Below the pieces are notes generated by a model. The model had not been told where the DNA came from, made no database searches, and saw only the letters and a list, made by a program, of their open reading frames with translations. A stretch of DNA of 64,000 bases. It comes from Erythrobacter sp. NAP1. Its GTDB lineage: Bacteria > Pseudomonadota > Alphaproteobacteria > Sphingomonadales > Sphingomonadaceae. Positions 1 through 7,652 of this stretch are shown here, piece after piece; positions within the stretch are counted from its first letter, which is position 1; every line of letters starts with the position of its first letter. Position numbers and translations under genes: made by a program. The stretch covers positions 2,023,368-2,087,367 of the forward strand of contig NZ_CH672390.1 of assembly GCF_000152865.1 (NCBI RefSeq). Reading direction: 5' to 3'.

Positions 1-43
1 TGGCGATACGTTTCTGGCCGTAATTTGGAACTGCCTTGGTCAT
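1..43 (-). CDS. Start of an unidentified gene, cut by the window edge
   Basis: Only the first 14 codons are present, reading MTKAVPNYGQKRIA. The ATG overlaps the TGA of the metallophosphoesterase upstream in an ATGA arrangement, so the two are probably translationally coupled and this is the third gene of a minus-strand operon. The fragment is too short to assign a family. Confidence 0.6.
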   Translation of the reverse strand, partial: MTKAVPNYGQKRIA

Positions 44-1473
44 TCTGCTGCCTCCCGCAGCTGTGCGTTGGAGCGATCGAGCAACAGACGGGTGCGCTTT
101 TCCGCCTCTTCGATGATGCGGGCGTGGACGAGGCGCGAAAAGTCGGCCCAGCTTGCTGAAGCGCGGTCCACGGCCTGCGATGCATCGTCGACGAGGCGGC
201 TGATGCGGCCGCTTCCCTCGACCCGCACAGGGGCGATGGTGCCGTCGGTGGGATCATTGAACAGCCGCAAGGATGCGACTTCGAGCGTGTCGGACACCAG
301 CATCGCTGCACAACCCTGCACCGGCATCAGGGTCGGCTCATCAAGCACCCAGCCTCCGGTGTTGAAGACCGCGACGGGCAGGTCGAAGCCGTCGACCTTG
401 AGCTCGTCCTGAAACGGCTTGTGGGTGTGCCCGAAAATGAAGGAAAGCTCGCGCGGGCGGCCAGGTAGCTCGTCCTCCATCGCTTTTGCGAGCGGGGTGC
501 CGATGTACCAGTCAAGATCGTCGACCTCGTCTGCTCCGAGCACGTGGCCGTAGCCATCGCGCTGACGCTCTGCGGTGCGACCCGCGGTGATGTCGATGCC
601 TGCACGAATTAGGTTGTCGAGGGTGACCCCGTATTTGAGCGGCATCTTGGGATTGATGCCCATTTTGGCATGGAGACCGCCCGTGATCCGGCGCGCGAGA
701 CCCTCTGCGAAATCGTGGCTCGCGCCAGCGCTCAACATGGTTTCGTAAAGAGAGCCGACCTCGCCGCCGACATCGCCAGCACTTCCCAGATCGGACCACA
801 GGAAGTCGATCCACGGACCGTTTTCCTGTTCCAGCTGGCGCATGGTCGAAGGGCGCGCATCGCTATCTTCGAGGAAGCCGCGCACATTCGAGAGCGACCG
901 GTACATGCCGTCAAGGTAATGGCCGTGATGCATGACCACCGCGCGTCCGCTCTCACGGTCCGACAGACCCCAGTTCGGATAGGCAATCCTGACCGAAGCG
1001 CCCTCCAGATGCGGACGGTGCGCGATCAGCGATTCCATCAGGCGGCAACGATGGCGCGGCGTACCGAAGATCGTCGTGACTGCTTCAAGGTCACCCGGCA
1101 GTTCGCCGCTCTGGAGCGCGGTCACGAAGCCGTGATCCTGCGCCATGCGCCACAGGTGATGGTCGTGATTGCCTGCAATGTAGATGATCTCGCGCTGGAA
1201 CAGCTCGGGCCCATCCTTGGGAAAGAAAGCGTCGAGCAATTGCAGGAAGCTCTTCGACACATCCCCGAATGGGGAAAGACCAAGGTCGAGCGCATCGCCA
1301 AGCAACACAAGCTGCGGCTTTTCGCCTTGCATGGTCTCGCCGATCGTAGCGGCAAAGGCGCGCAGAACGTCTGACGGGCCATCGGCAATCGCGCCGGTGA
1401 CATCGACATGGGTCAACAGGCTATCGCGCGCGCCGAGGTGGATGTCCGAAAGGACGACGTGACGAATGCTCAT
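40..1473 (-). CDS. Calcineurin-like metallophosphoesterase, 477 aa
   Basis: This is a two-metal phosphoesterase of the calcineurin-like superfamily. The metal-ligand motifs appear in order: DIH near residue 10, LLGDALD, GNHDHH, HHGH and GHTH near the C-terminus. There is no signal peptide or membrane segment, so it should be cytosolic. The length is well above simple UDP-diacylglucosamine hydrolases (about 240-280 aa); the extra length lies between GNHD and HHGH and at a C-terminal helical tail rich in Arg/Glu. The ATG at 1473 was chosen because the protein family begins there (SIRHVVLSDIHLG) and it overlaps the upstream stop as ATGA; an open frame continues about 60 codons further upstream but runs inside the preceding gene. 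Substrate is unknown. Confidence 0.85.
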   Translation of the reverse strand: MSIRHVVLSDIHLGARDSLLTHVDVTGAIADGPSDVLRAFAATIGETMQGEKPQLVLLGDALDLGLSPFGDVSKSFLQLLDAFFPKDGPELFQREIIYIAGNHDHHLWRMAQDHGFVTALQSGELPGDLEAVTTIFGTPRHRCRLMESLIAHRPHLEGASVRIAYPNWGLSDRESGRAVVMHHGHYLDGMYRSLSNVRGFLEDSDARPSTMRQLEQENGPWIDFLWSDLGSAGDVGGEVGSLYETMLSAGASHDFAEGLARRITGGLHAKMGINPKMPLKYGVTLDNLIRAGIDITAGRTAERQRDGYGHVLGADEVDDLDWYIGTPLAKAMEDELPGRPRELSFIFGHTHKPFQDELKVDGFDLPVAVFNTGGWVLDEPTLMPVQGCAAMLVSDTLEVASLRLFNDPTDGTIAPVRVEGSGRISRLVDDASQAVDRASASWADFSRLVHARIIEEAEKRTRLLLDRSNAQLREAAE

Positions 1474-2720
1474 TTCGTGTTCTCCAGACATGCGTAGAAG
1501 GCGTCGCGAACGATCTTCTCGCGCGGGTCGTCCCATTTTCCGGTGCCAAGCTGGTTGGTGATCCATGCGTAGGAGACCCCGTCTTCGGGGTCGCAAAAGG
1601 CCAGCGAGCCACCGACTGCAAAGCTGCCAAAGGCGCTGCGCGTACGGGCGAACTCCCACTCGCTGAACGGTTTTTCGAAACCGTAGGAATAGTACATGTC
1701 GGCGGTCAGGATCTGGTCCTTCAGACCCTTGCGAGGGTATGGATGCCCCTGCTTGAGCGTTGCCATGACTTCAGGCGTGACCCCCAGCATGTCGCCGCCT
1801 TGCGCAAACGCATCGTAGAGCGTCGCGAGACCGCGCGCCGACGCCATGCCGCCAGCCGCCCCCTGCCCGACGCGCCAGAACGCTTCGTTATCGAGCGCGC
1901 CGGGCCCTTCGAGCACCAGCGGATTGTTGAGCGTGCGGAAAGCGAGCGTTCCCGGCAGGCACATCTTAAAGGTGAGCGGCCAGGGCATCGTGGTGTGATG
2001 GATGAAGAGGTCCTGCATCCCGAACCCTTCGATCCGCGCGATGCGACGCCGGTCGAAATCCTCAGGCAGCCCCACAAAAACGTCAGCACCGAGCGGCTGT
2101 GCGATCTCTTCGTTGAAGAACTCAGGCAGTCGGCGTCCCTGAGGATCGCGGCGGTGGATCAGTTCGCTGGCGATCCAGCCCAAAGTGTAGGCGTGGTTCC
2201 CCGAATGGTCGCCTGGCGTCCAATTTGGTTTCTGACGCGCTATCGCGGCACAAATCGCCTCTTCATCGCCGAGACGTTCGACCGTCAGCTTGTAGTCTAT
2301 CGCGGCAAGGCCAGCCTGCTCGGACAATGCCTCGCCGACCGTCACCGCCCCTTTGCCATTGGCTGCAAATTCGGGCCAGATATCGGCGACCGGTTCGTTA
2401 TAGGAAAACAGACCACGCGATACGGCCACGGCGGCAGCAATGCCGGTCAGACCTTTGGTGAGTGAGTAAACCAGTGCGACCGTGTCATTGGTCCATGGCC
2501 GCGCTCGCTCGACGCTTTTCCAGCCGCCCTGAAGATCGACCACAGGTTCGCCGCGGTGCATGATCGTGCAAGCTGCGCCCAAGGCGCTTCCCGAGATGAT
2601 TGATGCTTCGAAAGCGTGGGCAACAGGCTCAAACCCATCGGCCACGAAACCGCCGATCCCCGCCCGCAAATCACCGCCCTGCACATCGGCGTGCAGAAAC
2701 GGGCTGCTTGATAAATGCAT
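1470..2720 (-). CDS. Serine hydrolase of the beta-lactamase class C / family VIII esterase type
   Basis: A 416-aa penicillin-binding-protein-fold hydrolase. The nucleophile motif S-x-x-K is seen as SLTK at residues 86-89, and the second motif is in the HAYTLGW stretch, as in EstB-like carboxylesterases. It has no recognisable signal peptide, unlike true AmpC enzymes, so an intracellular esterase role is more likely than beta-lactam hydrolysis. It is the first gene of a three-gene minus-strand operon, and its TGA overlaps the metallophosphoesterase ATG. The physiological ester is unknown. Confidence 0.85.
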   Translation of the reverse strand: MHLSSSPFLHADVQGGDLRAGIGGFVADGFEPVAHAFEASIISGSALGAACTIMHRGEPVVDLQGGWKSVERARPWTNDTVALVYSLTKGLTGIAAAVAVSRGLFSYNEPVADIWPEFAANGKGAVTVGEALSEQAGLAAIDYKLTVERLGDEEAICAAIARQKPNWTPGDHSGNHAYTLGWIASELIHRRDPQGRRLPEFFNEEIAQPLGADVFVGLPEDFDRRRIARIEGFGMQDLFIHHTTMPWPLTFKMCLPGTLAFRTLNNPLVLEGPGALDNEAFWRVGQGAAGGMASARGLATLYDAFAQGGDMLGVTPEVMATLKQGHPYPRKGLKDQILTADMYYSYGFEKPFSEWEFARTRSAFGSFAVGGSLAFCDPEDGVSYAWITNQLGTGKWDDPREKIVRDAFYACLENTK

Positions 2721-2926
2721 AATGCGTCCCCGTTTTCGCGATGACAGAACGCCTCGCGCCTCGTGAACAGGGCTAGGGGAGAATGGTTAATTGCGAGTTA
2801 GGGGCGTTTACCGAACCGATCTATTCGACCTGAAAAGTCAGCCGCAATTTACTTGCCGAATACATTAAAGCCCAATTTTCAGCATAATTCTGTTCTCGGC
2901 AGACAAGTATTGTTTGACGCAATCCG

Positions 2927-4876
2927 TTAGGCGGGCAGCGCGAGATGCTTGGCTCCGTAGACCGCCTGCCAGCTCTCAATTTCCTCCACCACGATATCGT
3001 CGATCGCGCGCACGAGGTCAGAGGTCACATGGTAGGTAAGGCGCTGCTCGTTGCCATCGAGGAGCAGCTTGATCCGCTCCTCAACATCGCCCAGTTTCGC
3101 GGCCGTCACGCGGGAAATCGAGGAAAAGCGCTCGAAATCGCCAAAATAGCGGATACCGGCAAGGTTCGCGCCGATAGTGGGAAATGCCACTCCGAGGAAG
3201 GTGAAAACCTTGGCCGTGGCGTAGGGCCAGTCCCGAGGAAGAACGCCGGTCAACGCGCCCAATTCGAGGAGCAGATAGACCGAGACCGAGAACACCGCGG
3301 CGAGAAAACCCCATTCAGCGGTCTTGTCTATCCGATGGTGCACCCGGTGCAGCTGCTCGGCCTTGGCCGCATGGTATTGGCGCTGACCCTGTACGTGCGG
3401 AAGCACGACGTCTGAGAGGACACGGCGAAGATAATCGCGATCGACACGGGCTTCGGGCAGTCCTGCATCGCGCAGGGCGTCTCTGACAAAGCGCTCGGGC
3501 CATTGCGCCGTCTCGCCTCTCGGCCAGCGCGCGATCGGGCGCGAGACACCCATCATCAGGATACCGGGTGCAAAGCGCAGATATTCAGCGACGCGGCGCG
3601 TCTCGAACCAGCGCCGATGCCAGGCTCGGCGTGATCCTGCGTAGGTGATTGCGAGAATGAGCACGAGCAGAACCAGCTCGGTCGATGCGAATATCCATTT
3701 ATACTTGGCGAGGTCGAACGGCAGGTAAGCAATCCCGGCAATGATCGCGAGCGCCGAGAGGATGAAGTTGACCGACATCCCGCTGCGATAGGCATCGGAC
3801 AATCGGCTCGACACCCCGTCAGCCCACGCAAACATGGGCAGCAGGCTGTCGCGCAAGCGGCGATGCAGATGCTGGTCTTCCCCGAGCAGTCCTCGCGTTG
3901 CATCGAGAACCGCCGAAGCTGATCCGTCCGCGATCGCTTCAGGAGATTCGTAAGCGGCCTTGGTAGTGCCCGATTTGACGGAACGCCCTCCGAACAGCGC
4001 TTCGATCTTGCGATAGAACCCGAATGCGAAACCGGGCTTGCGCCGCCACTTCTCGCGGTCAAGCGCGTCCATGCTTTCACCGTCGAGGCCGAGCGCACTT
4101 CGGATATGCGCGTCCAGCCGGTCCCTGTCGGGACCGCCACGATCAGCCCCGCGATGACCAAGTTCCTCGGGCCGAACCAGGATCGACCACCTGCGCGGCT
4201 TTGCAGGGTCGATCACCAAAACCGGCGTGCCCTGCTCCAGCGCGTGAAGTACTGTGTGCCCCGTGCCTCCTGGCAGGTCGGTCATCTTGCCGTCCCAGAC
4301 CGCGATCAGGAGGTCACATCGCTCGATCATCACGCGGCCCGCCAAAGCGACGTTGTCTGATGCAAGCGCAGCAAACCGATGCGCTGCACCCTTGTCGGCG
4401 GGATCGTCGAGCGTTTGCTCCAAGACATTGCGTATCTCGTCATCGCGATCTGCGATCTCGAACACATGCGCCCGGTCCATGAGGTCGCGTATAGCGGCAG
4501 CCCGGGCTTCGACCTCAGCATCGCCAGGACGTTCGCCCTTTGCGAGAGCTTGCACATCTGCGGCGCTTTTCGCCTCTGCGTTGATTGCAAGGTTCAGCTC
4601 GGCCCCGAATGGCAGCGGCGCAACCAGCGACCAATCCCGCTCAAGCGCGAGATGGGCTGCAATTTGATCAATACCGCCCGCAAGCAGGCAATGCAGTCGA
4701 ACTGCGCGCGCAGAATCGACATCTTCGCGTCGCAGGCGGTCAAAGCGATCAAAGAGGTCGGAAAGGACGTCTCGAACCTCAGCCTCGTTCGCTTCAAGTG
4801 AAGCGTTGTCGGGACGGTGTCCGGTAATCGCGAGCGCCAGATGCGGCGTCCAGGGAGCGAGCGCTTTGGGATCCAT
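2927..4876 (-). CDS. SLOG-domain protein fused to a four-helix membrane module (SLATT-like)
   Basis: The 649-aa protein has two parts. Residues 12-225 look like a SLOG (Rossmann-like nucleotide or NAD-derivative binding) domain: TGHR at 18-21, AGGIDQIAA at 66-74, LPF at 88-90, CDLLIAVWDG at 187-196 and GGTG at 203-206. Residues 340-610 hold four likely transmembrane helices (about 368-386, 397-413, 522-540, 556-574), each pair bordered by charged helices, with a W-x3-RR-x-AE-x-LR stretch at 423-433 that resembles the SLATT (SMODS and SLOG-associating two-TM) effectors. By family knowledge SLOG senses a nucleotide signal and SLATT acts at the membrane. It is transcribed divergently from the exported Sel1/trypsin protein. 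The SLOG call is fairly firm; the SLATT call is by pattern only. Confidence 0.75.
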   Translation of the reverse strand: MDPKALAPWTPHLALAITGHRPDNASLEANEAEVRDVLSDLFDRFDRLRREDVDSARAVRLHCLLAGGIDQIAAHLALERDWSLVAPLPFGAELNLAINAEAKSAADVQALAKGERPGDAEVEARAAAIRDLMDRAHVFEIADRDDEIRNVLEQTLDDPADKGAAHRFAALASDNVALAGRVMIERCDLLIAVWDGKMTDLPGGTGHTVLHALEQGTPVLVIDPAKPRRWSILVRPEELGHRGADRGGPDRDRLDAHIRSALGLDGESMDALDREKWRRKPGFAFGFYRKIEALFGGRSVKSGTTKAAYESPEAIADGSASAVLDATRGLLGEDQHLHRRLRDSLLPMFAWADGVSSRLSDAYRSGMSVNFILSALAIIAGIAYLPFDLAKYKWIFASTELVLLVLILAITYAGSRRAWHRRWFETRRVAEYLRFAPGILMMGVSRPIARWPRGETAQWPERFVRDALRDAGLPEARVDRDYLRRVLSDVVLPHVQGQRQYHAAKAEQLHRVHHRIDKTAEWGFLAAVFSVSVYLLLELGALTGVLPRDWPYATAKVFTFLGVAFPTIGANLAGIRYFGDFERFSSISRVTAAKLGDVEERIKLLLDGNEQRLTYHVTSDLVRAIDDIVVEEIESWQAVYGAKHLALPA

Positions 4877-5039
4877 TAATGCTTCGCTTTATGCCCCTGT
4901 TGTCACCCGAAATGCACGCTGCCTGAGCAAGTGCATGCCATTCCTTACCGTCCGATCATTACCGGGCACAAGCCCGCACAGGTTGACACCCCCGAGAGCT
5001 GGGCGCAGCCTGCCCTGCAGCGGGGTAAGGATGCGAGTA
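4877..5039. promoter_or_regulatory. Divergent control region of the SLOG-membrane and Sel1-protease genes
   Basis: These 163 bp separate two divergent starts and must hold both promoters. The protease start at 5040 is preceded by AAGGA (5028-5032) at 7-nt spacing. No convincing dyad or consensus promoter was picked out by eye. Confidence 0.5.
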
Positions 5040-7322
5040 ATGCACCGACAAATTGCAAGCGGATTGCTGGCTGCGGCGATAGCGATGGCGCCAATTGCGG
5101 CCCATGCGCAAACATCTGGAAACGATCTAAAGCAGCCGGTCGATACGCCTATCGACAGGATCGAGTACGACCGGATCTCAACGCCCAAGGCGCCCATAGG
5201 CAAATCCGAGCAGCGGCTGCGCGATGAAGCCGCAACCTTCGCCGCGTTACAGCAGGCCTGCGAGATGGGTCAGCTCGCGTCTTGTGGCGAGCTCGGCAAA
5301 GCGTACGAGAACGGTGAGGGAACGCCCCAGAACCGCCCGATAGCGGGGATCCTAATGGATAGAGCGTGCGAGGCTGGTAATGCCCAAAGCTGCGTCGATC
5401 TTGGGCTATTGCTTCTCGCGTCACGGTTAGAGCAGCCTCGAATCCGCGCGTTCGCGTCTTTCAGCAGCGCCTGCGACTTGGGCTCGCTTGATGGCTGCGC
5501 GGAAGTCGCCCGCGCCTATCGCCGTGGTGACGGTGTCGAACAGAACGAGGCACGGGCGGGTGAACTCGTGCGCAATGCATGCGAAAAGGGCGGCGCGCTT
5601 GCCTGCCGTGACATCGCGGACCAGATCGCGTCGTCCGACCCCGCTTACCTACGCCGCGAAGAGGTCGTCTCGCTATACTCGCGCGGCTGTTTTGGGGGCG
5701 ATGCACGCTCCTGCGCCGACTTGTGGAGTTATTACGGCCTCGACGAAACAACGCCCCGCCATCCCCGCAAGGTGCAACTCTTTGAACGTGGCTGCGAGCT
5801 CGGCGACGCATTGGCCTGCAAACGGCGCGGCGAGGTCGCACTCTTGGCCAACGGCGGCTACCGCGACAACCAAGCAGCGCTGCCTTACTATGATCGCGCC
5901 TGCTACCTGAGCCCGGATCGCATGTGCTGGGAGGCGAAAGCGTTGCGCCAGGAGCGGATAGAGTCCGATGCCTGTCAATCCGGCGACAATTCGGCATGCG
6001 CAAGGCTGGGCGAGATCTACGGCTATTTCGACACGCCGCTTCACGACCCAGAGCTGGCCCAGGCTTATTACGAATACGCCTGTTATGCCGGAGCCAACGA
6101 AGCGTGTGCGCAGGCGGGGCAAATGGTGTTGGATGGCCCTGGGCCTTTCGATGCCGACGCCATTTACCAAGGCATCGCCTATCTCGAGCGCGGCTGCGCG
6201 GCGGAGCACGCGTTTGCATGCTCGCAGCTTGCCGAGCATCTCGAGCGAGGCGAGATTATAGAGCGCGACATGGCTCGCCATTACGATCTGATGCTGCGCC
6301 TTTGCGATGCGAATTGGGGCAGAAGCTGTCAGGATCTCGAAAACGCCTACGCGACCGATCCCGACGCTCCGTTGACACAGGCCGGCATTCGCTACCCCGC
6401 TCCGATCGAGGAAGGCGATACCGATTGGATCGAGCCTTTCCTCACCGAGCAGGAGCGCGAAGCAAGGCGCAATCGGTGCGCCACAAGCGAGATCGAGTTT
6501 GAAGGCACGGTCTATACCGACACCGTCTGCATGCCGCAGGATCTCGTCATTGGCGGCAAGAGTTTAGAGCCGGGCGCGGCGCCCTGGCAGGCCTTGATCT
6601 GGCGGCCTGAACGAGGCTTCGGGATCGATCTCAATGAAAGTCAGCGGGTGCTGTGCGGTGGCTCGCTTATCGCAACCGGCTGGATCCTGACGGCGGCGCA
6701 CTGCTTGACCGACGATGGAGGGCTGATCGAGGGTCGCGGCTACACGGTAAGGTTGGGCGTTCACGATCCGCATGAAGATCAGGGCATCTCTTTTCCAATC
6801 GTGCAGGTGTTGGATCACCCGGACTATGATCCTGAAACCTTCGCCTACGATATTGCCCTTGTTCGCTACAATCCGCGCGCCGGTCGGCGCGACGGCCCGG
6901 TCAACTCGATCACCAGCATCGCGACCGACCGCGAAACGATCGAAGACCGCGTGATCCGTCGCGGAGCGCCTGTCTACGTATACGGTTTCGGACGCACGCA
7001 GCTTGATGATGCATCGAGCACCGCATCGCTTCAGAGCGCGAGGCTGCTTCTGGAATCGCAGGCACGTTGCAACGGCATCACCCGCTTTCCGCGTGAGCAA
7101 TGGAACACGATGCTATGCGCTGCCGGCCCCAATCGCGAACAGGCCTGCAAGGGGGACAGCGGCGGCCCGCTGATCACTTATAGCGACGCAGACCGGAGGC
7201 CGCGCGTAATCGGAGTGGTGAGTTCTGGTCGCTCCTGCGGCCAAACCGGCGAAGCCAGCCGTTACACCCGCGTCGCGGCGGCACGGGATTGGCTGGACGA
7301 CATGCTCGGCATCCGTCCCTGA
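5040..7322 (+). CDS. Exported Sel1-repeat protein with C-terminal trypsin-like (S1) protease domain
   Basis: A 760-aa protein starting MHRQIASGLLAAAIAMAP with a signal peptide ending near AHA-Q. Residues about 40-470 are Sel1-like helical repeats with a regular pair of cysteines per repeat (C..G...SC..LG), as in cysteine-rich Hcp-type proteins, which suits an oxidising periplasm. The C-terminal 230 residues are a chymotrypsin-fold protease with His554 (TAAHC), Asp604 (DIALVRY) and Ser707 (KGDSGGP), so it should be active. The start at 5040 is preferred over 5031 because of AAGGA spacing. Longer open sequence upstream lacks a signal peptide and overlaps the divergent gene. The repeats may select substrates or partners; the target is unknown. 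Confidence 0.85.
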   Translation: MHRQIASGLLAAAIAMAPIAAHAQTSGNDLKQPVDTPIDRIEYDRISTPKAPIGKSEQRLRDEAATFAALQQACEMGQLASCGELGKAYENGEGTPQNRPIAGILMDRACEAGNAQSCVDLGLLLLASRLEQPRIRAFASFSSACDLGSLDGCAEVARAYRRGDGVEQNEARAGELVRNACEKGGALACRDIADQIASSDPAYLRREEVVSLYSRGCFGGDARSCADLWSYYGLDETTPRHPRKVQLFERGCELGDALACKRRGEVALLANGGYRDNQAALPYYDRACYLSPDRMCWEAKALRQERIESDACQSGDNSACARLGEIYGYFDTPLHDPELAQAYYEYACYAGANEACAQAGQMVLDGPGPFDADAIYQGIAYLERGCAAEHAFACSQLAEHLERGEIIERDMARHYDLMLRLCDANWGRSCQDLENAYATDPDAPLTQAGIRYPAPIEEGDTDWIEPFLTEQEREARRNRCATSEIEFEGTVYTDTVCMPQDLVIGGKSLEPGAAPWQALIWRPERGFGIDLNESQRVLCGGSLIATGWILTAAHCLTDDGGLIEGRGYTVRLGVHDPHEDQGISFPIVQVLDHPDYDPETFAYDIALVRYNPRAGRRDGPVNSITSIATDRETIEDRVIRRGAPVYVYGFGRTQLDDASSTASLQSARLLLESQARCNGITRFPREQWNTMLCAAGPNREQACKGDSGGPLITYSDADRRPRVIGVVSSGRSCGQTGEASRYTRVAAARDWLDDMLGIRP

Positions 7323-7345
7323 GGTCCAGCCCTCGTCGGAATCAA

Positions 7346-7379
7346 AAGGCCCGGTTCAGACGATCCTGAACCGGGCCTT
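7346..7379. terminator. Bidirectional hairpin terminator
   Basis: AAGGCCCGGTTCAG pairs perfectly with CTGAACCGGGCCTT across a 6-nt loop. It lies between the convergent protease and lipoprotein genes, so it can stop transcription from both sides. Confidence 0.85.
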
Positions 7380-7402
7380 CGAATAAGCAGTCCTGCCGCG
7401 GT

Positions 7403-7615
7403 TTACATCGGGTCGACAGGATTGCCGCTACCCTCGACCGGATCGGCTTCCGGAGTTTCCGCAGTTTCTTCAGCGCCCTCTTCGGCCATTTCCTCGCTGG
7501 CTTCTTCAGCCATTTCGTCGGTGGTCTCTTCAGCGGCGTCAGTGGCTTCGCCGGCACAGGCGGAAAGGGAAAGCGCAGCTGCGCCTACCAATGCCGTCAG
7601 GTATGTTTTCTTCAT
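7403..7615 (-). CDS. Small acidic lipoprotein, 70 aa
   Basis: The peptide begins MKKTYLTALVGAAALSLSAC, a classical lipoprotein signal with a lipobox ending at Cys20. The mature part is about 50 residues, mostly Glu, Ala and Thr in short near-repeats (EEMAEE, EETAE), and is probably unstructured. A strong GGGGGA ribosome site stands 6-8 nt before the ATG. It follows the TIR-TPR gene by 37 bp and may share its transcript. No function can be assigned; similar acidic mini-lipoproteins are common in sphingomonads. Confidence 0.8.
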   Translation of the reverse strand: MKKTYLTALVGAAALSLSACAGEATDAAEETTDEMAEEASEEMAEEGAEETAETPEADPVEGSGNPVDPM

Positions 7616-7652
7616 TATTTCCCCCTTGGAAAATCGACCCGCGACACGGCTA

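Noticed and set aside
2787..2801. TTAA-N7-TTAG resembling a CtrA site before the serine hydrolase operon
   Set aside because: One mismatch and no functional link to cell-cycle or motility genes; likely chance in an AT-richer spacer.
4806..5039. Upstream extension of the Sel1-protease frame
   Set aside because: It overlaps the start of the divergent SLOG gene, lacks a ribosome site, and would bury the clear signal peptide that begins at 5040.
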